Shown: one piece after another, positions 8,869 through 19,219 of the stretch
How the letters are laid out: each line of letters starts with the position of its first letter
How positions within the stretch are numbered: the stretch's first letter is position 1
Origin: Guyanagaster necrorhizus
Taxonomy: Eukaryota > Basidiomycota > Agaricomycetes > Agaricales > Physalacriaceae
Length of the DNA: 64,000 nucleotides
NCBI RefSeq assembly: GCF_019112545.1
Contig: NW_025064886.1
Span: forward strand, 9,267 to 73,266
Direction of reading: 5' to 3'
Notes under the pieces: model-generated
The model's input: only the letters and a program-made list of their open reading frames with translations
Database searches by the model: none
Told to the model about the DNA's origin: nothing
Translations under genes and position numbers: made by a program

Positions 8869-9312
8869 TGTTAAGCCCAAGCGACACGTGACAAGACAAC
8901 ACGTGATAGACAGATGTCCCTTTGCACTTCGAGGGATCACCTGAATTCACTTATGATGTTATCGACTCGGTGTGTCACAAGGCCACAGGGTGGCTCGAGA
9001 GTAGAGTGGTATGAATATAAACTTTAGCTCGAAGCTGGGGTTTACCAGCGAGAGCTGCCCTACTTAAATACTACTTGGTAGTGTCTAAATATATACAGCT
9101 ACTTATTGTGTGTTGTCGTGTCCTTTGTGCCCATTGTCCTAGGTCGTCGCTATCATACATAAAAGGTTCGTTGTGCGTTGTCGAGCGTCGTCTCCTTGTC
9201 GGATGGTGAATTTGGCCAGTTGTGCTGACTAAGCCTTTTCCCGTTTGCCTTTTAGTGTTATGACTAAGCACGGATAGGGGTTAAAGAAGAAAGTAATGGA
9301 AAAATCGTAACA
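8869..9312 (-). repeat. A2 5' LTR, 444 bp
   Basis: Starts TGTTAAGCCC, ends ATCGTAACA. Two CACGTG boxes at 8885-8890 and 8900-8905, at the same place as in A1. The sequence directly beyond (from 9313) is gag of A3, so A2 inserted there. The partner flank is outside the window. Confidence 0.95.
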
Positions 9313-10130
9313 GGTGGTCCAGAGAGAGAGTGTAGAGAGTTATCATCAGTGATGAGACTCCTCTGAGGGCCAGCCTTTTTGCATATGATGACTCCATTCC
9401 TAATAGTGAATCCTAGTCAAATGGCTTTAGAGTCATTCTTGACTGGTTCCTTGCTACTCTCTCTAGCTTCATTAGATGATAATTGCCCTCTAAAAAGTTG
9501 TCTCTCTTACTTCATTCAGAGATTTCAGAATCCAATCAGTCATAAGAGTTCTTGGGGCTTGAGCTGTATAGACCATAGAGTGGCTTCTCAGCTAGCCATA
9601 GTCAAGCAAGAAGGTTGGGTTCAGAGTGTTTGATTAGATGGAGCCATATATATGGCTCATTGTGAAGGAATCAGCAGAGTTGATGGTAGTGGTTGGACTT
9701 CATACTTGAAGGCCAGCAATGTCTTGAGCCAGTTCTCCAGGTGCATGCTGTTATAAATGTAGATGGCATAGTCAGTCATGGCATACTGTAAAATATATCT
9801 TTGTTTTTCATTATCAGTGGCTGAACATCTCCTTCCCAGAGGGGTCATTAGCCAGCTGACTTTCTTCTATAACATTACTGCCTCTTTCTAGTATAGCATC
9901 TCAAACTCCTCTTCTCTTGTCTCTTGAATCATTCTCTCCAGTTCTTTTTTATTTGTGTCTTCATATGCTATCTAGGGATCAGTCATATCAGAGATGTCCT
10001 TCTCATCTCTGCTGTCCTCCTTATTCTTCTCAGCTTTGCTGTCCTTTTTGGCCCTGTTGTTCCTGTTGCCCTCCTTGCTCTTCTTGGAGTAGTCAGCAGG
10101 TGGCTCATAGCTGAGTGGCTCAGAGGCTTT
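9313..10130 (-). pseudogene. gag: A3 Gag remnant (N-terminal half)
   Basis: Follows the A2 Gag plan despite many stops and frame changes. Recognisable are the FTIRNGVII / DDNSLHSL segment next to the A2 LTR, then ILQYAMTDYAIYIYN (counterpart of ILQYAATEYAWGEYG), EDTNKKELERMIQETREEEFEMLY (counterpart of EDTDEEALREE...EYQELY), and an acid/lysine stretch around 9970-10080. The core domain and zinc knuckle are missing because A2 inserted upstream of them. Upper boundary approximate. Confidence 0.78.
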
Positions 10131-11530
10131 GAGGGTCACAGAAGAGCTTCTCATTGGTTTCACTTTTGGTTTCAGAAGCAGACTGCTAGTAAGGTCAGTG
10201 AGCCCTGACCTAACAGTTTTTTGTTCATGCTCTGTTCTCCTTCACTGCTCAGTTATATTAGCAGAAGTCTGCATAGAAGTTGTTGAGAAAGAGGGCAGCA
10301 ATATACCTATGAAGAAATTGTCAGAGGGCCTGCTCAGTGACTCTAGCCTCTGGGAATACTCAGATTCCATACTTGGCAAGTATGAAACTGACATCTGAAA
10401 GAAGGGAACTGCTGCTGCTGATAGCAGTACTCTTCTTATAGGTCAGTAGAGGGGGCTCATAGTCATCATCATCAATATAGTGGGCCTTGTCTGCTGTGAG
10501 AACCTGAGTATTGTCTCAGTGGTCAGCAGACCATAGGTTATCCTCATTGTCAGGGCTCCACTTGCAGAGTTTCTCATCTGAACTCTCTGTATAGAGTCCA
10601 TAGTGGTCAGATAGAGCTGAGCCCCACTCTGTGGCCTGCTGGCCTTGCTCCTATCTTCTGTATTGAGCTGCATATCAGAGATGCTCATGCTCTTCTTACT
10701 GCTCAGCCAGTCTTTGCTCATAGAGCTCTTTGGCCTGTCACTTCTGCTTGAGCTGATCTAGTTGGTTATGAATAGCATTGCTATCAGAATCATACTCTGT
10801 TTCTTTATACTTTCTTCTGATGTCATCTGGGAATCCTTAGATTCTATACTCATCAAGTATAGAGCTGGCATCATAGGGAGTATTTGGGGTTGATAGGACT
10901 AGACTGGGGGCTGAGAAAAAGAAACTTTCTTAAGAGGTGACATATCTGAAATATCTGTTAACTGCAATTCCTTGAGCATTCTCAATAGAGTCTCTGGCAT
11001 GATCTTCAATACTGGGCTCATGAGGAGTGATAGAAGAGTCAGAGGATGGTGACTCCTCAAAGGAGTCATCAGAGAGATCTTCATCCTCATAGTTAGGAAT
11101 GGAGAGTGGAACCCATAGGATGCATGTCAGAGTCTATGAGTTTTAGAATCCTGTGACATCATGATGCTCATCATTTCAGCTAGCTGTTCAAGAAGATCTG
11201 ACTGGTCAGAGTTCTTCTTCTTTCTGAAGGTCCCCTTTATTCATGTTACCAGGCCTGGCTTTGAGTATGATTCCTGATGTGAGCTAAAAGAAGACTCTGG
11301 CAGAGGGAGGGATGTCTTGAAGGAAGAGGTCAGAAGTGACATTATATAGTATCTGCTGGATATATTAGAAAGATTGATAGTGTCTGACTACCCAAGCTAA
11401 AATAGATTGATATCCATAGCAAAGTGTGATGACAGCTAATAAGCTTAAAAGTGTTTTTATGATTGAAGCTAGAAGCTTAAAGAATTCATCAGTGAGATCA
11501 GTAGTAGTGATGTTGATAGCAGGCATTTGG
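10090..11530 (-). pseudogene. A3 ORF1 remnant
   Basis: Decayed counterpart of A1 ORF1. Near its 3' end I read YGI, VFPEARVTEQAL and QFL, matching YGLRVPDNAHVSDRALQRFL. At its 5' end, 11,400-11,530 matches the membrane-segment coding region (FFKLLASIIKTLLSLLAVI-like, by eye). Multiple stops and short frame changes. Not translatable. Confidence 0.72.
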
Positions 11531-11584
11531 TCTTTTTTGCTCATGATGAGTATAAGAAAAGGAAAGCCAAAGTCTTAAACTAAT

Positions 11585-12046
11585 TGTTAGGTCTGAATGA
11601 CACATGCTCTATAACACATGGTAAATAAGTGCTGTATCACATTCATACAATCATGCTTAAGTCCACTTGATGTATTTGTAGATATTATATTCTAAGGTCA
11701 ATGCAAGTAGTTGACTTGAGGTAAAGTAGTATAATAAAGGATAGTTTGAGACTAGAGATATATGGTGCTGTCTATACTACTTATATATCTCTGGGTCTAT
11801 TGCTAAATATACTACTACTAATTGTAAGTATCTGTGCTATAGTACTCATTATTCTGTTAAAGCAATGCTACCTACAAAAGGTCTGTTGTGTTGTTGTTAG
11901 AGTGTCACTACAAGTCAAGAGACAATGGCTGATTGTGCTGACTAAGATTATCTCACAGTCCTAAGTGCTGGTATAGGTGCTCTGACTAAGCATAAATAGG
12001 AGTTAATACTGTGAGAAATGAGAATAAAAGAGAAAAAATTGTAATA
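11585..12046 (-). repeat. A3 5' LTR, 462 bp, decayed
   Basis: Starts TGTTAGGTC and ends TTGTAATA, where younger LTRs have TCGTAACA: two transitions, one of them at the CpG. The 3' part keeps the GACTAAGCATAAATAGG tract found in all family A LTRs. Inserted into B1. Confidence 0.88.
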
Positions 12047-14146
12047 TATTAAGGCTTTGACATATTATATAATAGTTATATTAGCAGGTAAGAATCTCCA
12101 ATATACTAATTGAGCATATTGTTCTGTGTTCTTGATGAATGTAAGAGGTTTTCAGATAAACTGTAGTATAGTGTTGACAGCATCCAATTGACCAGAGTTT
12201 TGCCTATGCTATTCTTCAATTCTATCAAGAAGACAATTGCCAGATATATCTTGTGGAAGGTAGACACCTGTAGGTAACACAATATGGTTTTTTGTGTTCT
12301 TGCAACATTTACCATTATGAATGGCCATATCAATTTCTTTGCAAGTATTAATATAATGATCATGCTGTCTATAGAATCTGCAATTTCCATCCTTCATTAC
12401 TAGAAAGCTAACAAATAAAGATTGTGAATTTGTTGGAGAGTTTTTACATATCTGTTGCTTCTCTATCTGCATTTGAATGAGCTGCAAAATTTTGTCTATC
12501 ATAGCCTGCAGGTGCAAAGAAAGTTCAGATGGTTCTTGCTTCATCACTACTGGATCTAGTGCTCTAGTAGGATATAACTGAGATATAACTATAGGTACTA
12601 GTGCAACTAGCAACCTAGAGGATTATACATTGCATATTCTGCTCCAGGATAATAGAGTTGAGAGATACTAGCATAGAGACTTTCTCCTCAGTTGGTTTCT
12701 TGTAACACAAATTGTGCTGCCTTATATATTTTGTTAAGAGCATAAGAGTCTGAAGAAAAATAGTTAGGTAACTTGATCTGGAGCTGATGCATTATTCCTT
12801 CTCATATGTTGTCAGAGAATCTTTTACTAAATAAAGTGCTGATTTCTGAATCAGACAGTCACTTTTTGGCTTCTAAGAACTGTGCTTTAGGATAGAATTT
12901 CCTGTAATATGTTCTCAGATTGGCTAGAGAGGAAATTTCATGAGTGTATTTTTCTACTACTCATTTGAGATCCATTTGCTTGTATTTGCAATTGACATCT
13001 GCATCTGGATATTGCTTTATGATAGCTTTCTTCAAGTTTTCATAGATACTGTTAGTATCTGAAAATTCTGCAAGGCTTTCTCAGAAGTCTGCCACAGCTA
13101 CTCCAGAGTAGTGTGTCAGCCATTTCTTCTTTTTCATATTATCAATAATACTGTAACAGACAAAGAGGGCTTCTAAGTCTTATAGATAGCAGAAAAGTTT
13201 GTGATCTGGATTGGCTTCATTAAATATGGCAGGAGTACTATATTCTCTTTTGAATAGCATGTGGGAATTCATAGTAACTGGTAGAGCTGCTGGAGAGGCT
13301 GCAGATGGATCACTTTGGGTATCTGTAGTTTGTGACATTATGTTTTGCAAAGTATTAAGAGTGTTTAAATATAGGGTGAGTAGGATCCTTGGGAAATATA
13401 ATTCTTCCTCAGATGTTATTACTGAGGCTGAGTTTTGTCTGGGCAAACTTTATATAGATAAAAGTTTGCTAGTGTCAGTGCTGGGTGTGATGAGATTTAA
13501 ATGTCTGCTAAATTCAGCAAGATTGAGTTCTTGGTCTGAGTTAAGTGTGAAAGTGTCAACTAGTGCAGGAGTAGTATTTTCAGCAGTATTGTATATCACA
13601 GGAAGTGTGTCTGACTGATGGGCTTCTGTAGGTTGTAGACTGATAAGGACTTCTTCCTCTTCAAAAATTTCAAAGAGTTTTATAGTTAATATGTTTAGGT
13701 ATTAGTTGTAAAAGTCTTCTGAAATAAGGAGTTCTAGGTCTTCTTGCTTTATTGGAAGTGTAGATGAGCTGGAAATAGATTGGTTACTAGTAGAGATATC
13801 AGCAGGCTTGGGTTGCAAGTGCTTGGTATCTTTTTGCCACTGTTGGCACTATAAAGTAGTTCAGAAATTTCACAAAGTTGTTAGCTGATAGAGTTTGTTG
13901 TGACCAAAGTTTTTTGGAGGAGCAATAGTCAATGATCAAACTAGAGAGATACAGTCTGTTAGAAATATGCTAATCAGTTGGACTTGAGTATATACATGGA
14001 GGCTGGCAGAGTGTGTGAGAATCAATAAAGCTATTAGCAATGTTATCCTTGAGTCAAGTCTCAAGGATTTGGATGGACAGAATAGAGTTCTGTCAGAAAA
14101 ATGAAGAGAAATATTCTCTGAAGCAGAATCTAATAGATGAGATAGA
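12047..14146 (-). pseudogene. B1: Gag-like remnant of a second gypsy-type family
   Basis: Reads leftward in one main frame with scattered stops. Upstream acidic/serine part (SSSSTLPIKQEDLELLISEDF; IFEEEEVLISLQPTEA). Then PDHKLFCYL and DLEALF, KKKKWLTHYSGVAVADF, EISSLANLRTYYRKF, FLEAKKWLSDSEISTLFSKRF, and a decayed zinc knuckle at 12341-12382 (C-R-F-Y...H...C, second Cys now Tyr), followed by VLPTGVYLPQDISGNCLLDRIEE. I recall this style from basidiomycete gypsy-like Gag proteins, in which a knuckle precedes a 'VLP(N/S)G..(I/V)PR' segment; not checked against a database. Left end cut by A3, right end by A4. No family B LTR is visible. Confidence 0.68.
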
Positions 14147-14616
14147 TGTTATAATTTTTCTGCATTTTTATCTTTTATTTAAGAGACTGATCTCTATCTT
14201 TGCTTAGTCAGAGCACTTAGCCAGCACTTAGGACTATGGGACTAGGCTTAGTCATCACAACAATACCTAGTCAGTCATTGTTCTTCAATATAATAGTTAC
14301 TGCTCAACAACAGATAATACTCTTTTGTAGATAGCTTAATAACACTGGACAAAATGCTTTATAATGCCAGAACATATAATTAGATAGTTATATCTTTAGA
14401 TGGATAATGACTAGTATATAAGTAGCATAGCTCTTGCTGTAGTATTCTTAGCTTTGAGCTAAAGTTTTATTCTTCACTATCTTATCTTGAGCCAATTTAA
14501 AGATCTTGTGATACAGAGCCATATAACACATCAAGTGAACTCTGACATTATTGCCTGAAGTGCAAAGCAGTGTCAGTTTATCATGTGTTTAGGTCATATG
14601 TCATTTGAGCTTAACA
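14147..14616 (+). repeat. A4 5' LTR, 470 bp
   Basis: TGTTATAATTTTT to GCTTAACA. The region near 14450-14462 holds AGCTTTGAGCTAA, and the primer site just after the LTR (14618-14630) is TTAGCTCAAAGCT, its exact complement. Both have lost the CpG but the pairing is kept. Confidence 0.9.
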
Positions 14617-14672
14617 ATTAGCTCAAAGCTTCTAGCTTCCCTTTCTCAAGCCTGATCCTACTAAGAAACTGA

Positions 14673-17540
14673 ATGCCTCCTATAATCAATCCATCAGATC
14701 CTAACTTCACTCACAAGTTCTTTGAACTCCTCACTTCTATCATCAAAACATTATTAGGATTATTAGTAATTATACAGCTGTGCTGTAGATGCCAATTAAT
14801 TACTGTCTGAGCCATCAGACACTATCAAGAATTCTAGCACATCTGATATATTCTATAAAATATCACCTCTAATCTCCCCCTCTATAATATCTCTTTTTTT
14901 GTCTGACAGTCCTTTCAGCCTATGAAAGGAACCATATCTGAAACTGACTCTAAAGATATGCATTCGCAGTATTCTGGAGAAGAGATACAGCACTAATATC
15001 TGCTCTGACCCCTGATGGCAATTGTCAGAGATAATAATAACCCTTGGGCTACAGGGTTTTAAGACCAAGATCTGATATGCTAATCCTGCATGTTGAATAC
15101 TCAGATGTCCTCAGCAACGTCCATATGATGAGGGCCACCCTCTCAACTGCATCCTCTGAGCCTGATATTGAACACCATACCAAAGACTCCTTTAATGCCA
15201 CTGGAGTGGCTTGAAGGAGTAAAAGTACCTCACCAAATGACAGCTATGATTCTTATATGCAATGCTGACAGGAAGTGGAGAGAGTTTCTCTGCTGAGCTA
15301 TACATCAGAAACCAGAGTACTGATAGCAAGAGAGGAAGAACAGAGGTCATCAGAATCAATGACTCATACTTTGCCTATGACAGCAGCAAAGAATGATACT
15401 GGCAGGAGGCCACCAGAGTAGTAGACTGGATAGAATGCTGTGTAGCTTGCAGAGCTGGCTGTGTATAAACACCACCAGGCATATCACAATCAGCTGACTC
15501 TATTGATCCAATCTTCCTCTCAGAGAATAAAGTTTGACACACCAATTCTCTTGCCAAGTATATCCAGGAGCAGGCACAAATCAAGTACAAGACAGCTAGA
15601 GAGGATGCCCTCTTCAGATGGTATCTCTGAGCTCAAGATGTAGCAGATTAGAGGAGAGGCTTAGAGAGCCCTGGTACCTCCACCATTGACTGGATCTTTA
15701 TCAATTCCTCTGATGCCCCATTCTGAGAGCTGAGCACTCCTGCCAACTCTGAGCATGACCTATGAGTAGTATCCTCTGAGAGCATTATCCACACAGATGA
15801 CATCTACTGACAAGTATCACTCAACCTTGATAACAACTGCTCATTATTCTATGGGACAAATTCAATCACTGACACCAACAATATCCCAATCCATGAAGGA
15901 GATCTACAAAGCTATGGCAGGGATCTTAGAGGTGACAAGGAACACATTGACTCCACTGAAGATCTTCAGCAGGTCCTAGATGGATGCATTATGTCCTTCT
16001 TCCTCTGACTCTGTTTCTACCAAAACTTCTGCTGGTATTGCAGAGCAGTGGCAGCAAGATGTGATGTGAAGCAGCAGCAGTGATAATGTGCTTGGTAATG
16101 GCTAAGTGACTAAGAGAGATGAATGAGAAATGAACTCTCAATCACCAACACCTAACCACTCAATACACAATCACCAAATACAGTTGAGGTCAGTTGTTTT
16201 GAGTACAATAGAAGCACTCTTGCAGTCTTAAGTAAAATCAAAGAAACAGTCAATAAAGATAGTTATTCAACCCTATTTTGCTTTCAAAGATGCAATACTC
16301 ATGAGAGTAGTTTATAGCAATGTTTAAGTATAATTAGGACTTAGAATCAATGCCAAATTGCACTCCAAATCAACTTAAAATATTCCAAAACCCAATGAAC
16401 TCCAAAACCCAAATACTAAGTCTATCAAGCACTTAGGCTTGACTAGCTGCACTCTTGGCTGGCTAGTAGTCCTTAAAACTGAAGAACTTGTATTCTGATG
16501 CCAAAACCCTTATAGTTTGGAACCCAAATTAATTCAAAACTCAAAATACAGTTATTATTCCAATCCAATCCTCTCTCTAAGTGACAAAGCAACTTAAATA
16601 AATCGCTAAGTCAAAGCAGAACTCAAAATCTGTTGTCCCAGAGACTAGCTACAGTAGGCTAGAAGGCCTGAATGTGGGGGTGGGTCTCTTGCTTGCTATT
16701 TCCCCCTCATTCCCTTCTTTTATACACCAACAACAGGTACAGAATCTATAAATAAAGTATTCAAAATAATATTTCTCCTGTTTAAAGTAGAATCACACTA
16801 TTATTGCAGAATTGCAGCACTCTTGGACTCCCTTAGGCTTGCCCAGACCTGCTTGGCTACTGCACAGCTTTATTTTAAGCCTACAGTGCCTGTGGGTACC
16901 TAACTCCTTTCTGTCTACTCAGAGTTTTAATCCTCTGAGTTATTTTTAGTAGCTTGATCGATCAGGCCTGGTCAGGCTCAGTCAACTGGTTCTATCCACT
17001 CTATTCCTCTCAATTATAAGTCCCTTAGATCACCTGATACCTAGGAAATTTGGACTTAAGCATTTGAGTCAAAACTCACAGTGCTAGCTACAGATCATTG
17101 GGTCTCTCTTCTTACTGCTCCTGGATGATGCTATCTTTACTCAATACTCCACAATTGGCTATGGTATTATACTCCTAGCTGTCTTAGAATATGCTTGTCT
17201 TAGTAGTATATAGAATTGGCCTCATTTGAGATACTATTTCTAAGTCCAACTTGGACTTAGTATTTTCTAAGATGTGATGCAGAACTTTTCTAAGTTCAAA
17301 CCTGACTTAGGATTTTTATCTTTAGGCCATGTTACTTTTACAAAGTCCAATTTGGACTTAGTATTGGTGACTAGTATGACTATCAGCTTGAAGCCTTAGC
17401 CATAGTCCTTTACTAGCTAATGACCCTCAGTTATTAGTATATTCTAGTGTATTATGCAGAATTTGCAAATTATAAGGCTGGACATGTAGTCTGCACATCA
17501 GTGAGAAGGAAGAAAACCTTCTCCTTACTCTAGATCTAGT
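14673..17540 (+). pseudogene. A4 ORF1 remnant, split by S1
   Basis: ATG at 14673 followed by the conserved start (FFELLTSIIKTLLGLLVIIQLC). Later parts are full of stops. The C-terminal portion near 15,800-16,080 runs straight into 17,501 onward when S1 and one GTGA copy are removed, and lines up with A5 around 36,150-36,240. Boundary with gag approximate. Confidence 0.75.
16084..17500 (-). repeat. S1: solo LTR-like repeat, 1417 bp, with 4-bp target duplication
   Basis: Copy of repeat S; S2 and S3 are at 33027 and 47447. Termini TGATGTGC/GCACATCA, with the first G here changed to A. Flanked by GTGA at 16080-16083 and 17501-17504, and A4 coding sequence is continuous without it, so it is a clean insertion. 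No coding capacity and no internal region, which fits a solo LTR of an otherwise absent element. Strand chosen from a TATAAAAG box seen on the opposite strand of this copy. A non-autonomous transposon is the alternative. Confidence 0.75.
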
Positions 17541-18735
17541 AATATTTGACCTAACACCCAGCAGTAGCAGCCAGATTGATCCAGACATCTACAACCCACA
17601 TGACAGTTCTCTCCTTGAGGGGGATGAGAGCAAGATAGACAATAAGAAAGACTCCAATAATGAGGGAAAAGGAGATCCCCTCTCTGAGTGGAGAACCATG
17701 TTTTTACAGAATCCAACAGAAGAAGAGCTGGCAAGGAGAGCACAGAATCACTAGGAGGAATTTTTATAGCTATATTGGGAGAGTACAGCCAAATTATGGA
17801 CAGATGACATCTGATTGATGTTGCTTATAGGGCAAAAATATACCATCACTGACAGTGTCGAGTACATAAAGATTCTTCAATATGCAGCCATCAAGCAGGC
17901 CATTTTTATTTATAACAAACAATATTTAGAACATCAACTAGTGCTACTATCAGCATATAAGTCCAAGTGTGACATTGAACTGATGCTATAGATACCAAGC
18001 ATAGCACCAAGTCAAGCTGTATACATGGCACCATCAATCCAAACAATGTTCTCTCAATACATATTCACCATCTTGGCTATTCAAAGCATAGTATCTCAGC
18101 TCACACAGAGCTGACCTAGGCTGAGGAACTCATATCAGAACTCATAGGCTCAGCTAACATGCTGACTTTTTGCTAGGCAACCTCTATCTGATGAAGCCAA
18201 AGAGAGCAGAAAGACTCCTGAAGTCATGGGAGATGACTCTAAAGCAGTAAAGCTGGAGTTCACTATTGAGAACAGATATATTGTGCACAAGAAGGCACTG
18301 CCACCAGAAAGTCCTATTGCTGATGATGGCTCTCTTCATTCATTCCCAGGATCTCTGACAATCTGAAACATTCTGTTCTTTAGTGGGATTCTGAATCTGA
18401 TAACTGTCCTAGCAGCTGATGCAGCAGTTATCAACTGCTAACCAGACCTCTTATAGAAGCCCTGCTCATTCAAGGGAGCCTCCAATGATATTGATTGTTT
18501 TTTTGTCGACTGCAATTAGTACTTTCAAGTATATGCACTATTTTTTATGCTCAACATGTACAAGGTTGGGTTCACCACCACCTACCTTGAAGAGAAGGCA
18601 AAGACATGGTGGATACTTCTTACTCCTATATTCTGGTCAACCACAAGGCAACATCACCAATACCTCTTATAACTGGTATTCAAACAAATAATGATCAACA
18701 AGTTCACTAATCCTGCTGTCTAAAAAGTCCACAAG
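17541..18735 (+). pseudogene. gag: A4 Gag remnant
   Basis: Readable in one frame with stops: EGDESKIDNKKDSNNEGKGD, EEELARRAQ, ILQYAAIKQAIFIYNKQYLEHQL, AVYMAPSIQTMF, DDSKAVKLEFTIENRYIVHK, DDGSLHSFPG, FKGASNDID, YLEEKAKTWWILLTPIFWSTTRQHHQYL and DKFTNPAV-like text. These are the Gag core segments of A2. It ends at the A5 LTR before the zinc knuckle. Confidence 0.82.
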
Positions 18736-19203
18736 TGTTAAGCTCAAATAATATGTGACTGAAACATATGATAAATTGACACTGCTTCACATTCAGACAG
18801 TCATATCAGAGTCCACTGTATATGTCTGTTTGTCTATATATTGCAAGGCCTTATAACTGACTTGAGATAAGATAGTGAAGAATAAGCTTTAGCTTGAAGC
18901 TGGAGATACTACAGTGAGAGCTATACTACTTATATATTAGTCATCATCTATCTAAAAATATAACTACCTAATTGTACATTCTGACATTATAGAGTGTTTT
19001 GTCTAGTATCATTAAGCTACCTACAAAAGAGTATTATCTGTTATTGAGCAGTTACCATCATGTTGAAGGACAATGACTGACTGAGCATATTGTGATGACT
19101 AAGCCCTGGTCTCATAGTCCTAAGTGCTGGCTAAGCACCCTGACTAGGCAAAGATAGGGATTAGTCTCTTGAATAAAAGATAAAATGTGGAAAAATTATA
19201 ACA
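18736..19203 (-). repeat. A5 3' LTR, 468 bp
   Basis: TGTTAAGCTC to TTATAACA, followed on its right by the polypurine tract of A5. Left flank 18731-18735 (ACAAG) is A4 gag. The matching right flank is lost beyond the truncated A5 5' LTR. Confidence 0.9.
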
Positions 19204-19219
19204 TTACCCCCTCCTTAAG
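19204..19219 (-). promoter_or_regulatory. A5 polypurine tract and pol stop
   Basis: Minus strand CTTAAGGAGGGGGTAA directly against the 3' LTR. This is the plus-strand DNA primer of LTR elements. The TAA is in the pol frame (LRRG then stop), so pol ends at the LTR edge. The same sequence is at 38799-38814 in A6. Confidence 0.8.

Larger units (their letters stand above)
2892..9312 (-). mobile_element. LTR retrotransposon A2, family A chromovirus, interrupted by A1
   Basis: The most complete reading of the family in one piece: 5' LTR, primer site, ORF1, gag and pol down to the integrase zinc-binding region, where A1 begins. The rest of integrase and the 3' LTR should lie left of the window. Few changes separate it from a coding state; they are mostly CGA-to-TGA stops. 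It is itself inserted in gag of A3. Confidence 0.93.
9313..12046 (-). mobile_element. LTR retrotransposon A3, decayed 5' part
   Basis: 5' LTR, ORF1 and the start of gag of an old family A copy, cut on the left by the A2 insertion. CpG is essentially absent by eye and stops are frequent. Confidence 0.88.
14147..18735 (+). mobile_element. LTR retrotransposon A4, 5' part, with S1 inside
   Basis: 5' LTR, primer site, ORF1 and gag on the plus strand. Interrupted at 16084 by solo repeat S1 and cut at 18736 by A5 after the Gag segment AV.KVHK. Closest to A5 in its ORF1/gag text, so A4 and A5 form a subgroup. Confidence 0.88.

Noticed and set aside
10301..10480. Possible CRISPR-like or satellite repeat in CT-rich stretches of A3
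   Set aside because: No regular spacing or repeated unit; the text is decayed serine/glutamate-rich ORF1 coding.
16084..17500. S1 as a MITE or DNA transposon
   Set aside because: 8-bp inverted ends starting TG and ending CA, a promoter-like TATA box and large size fit an LTR better. Kept as an alternative only.
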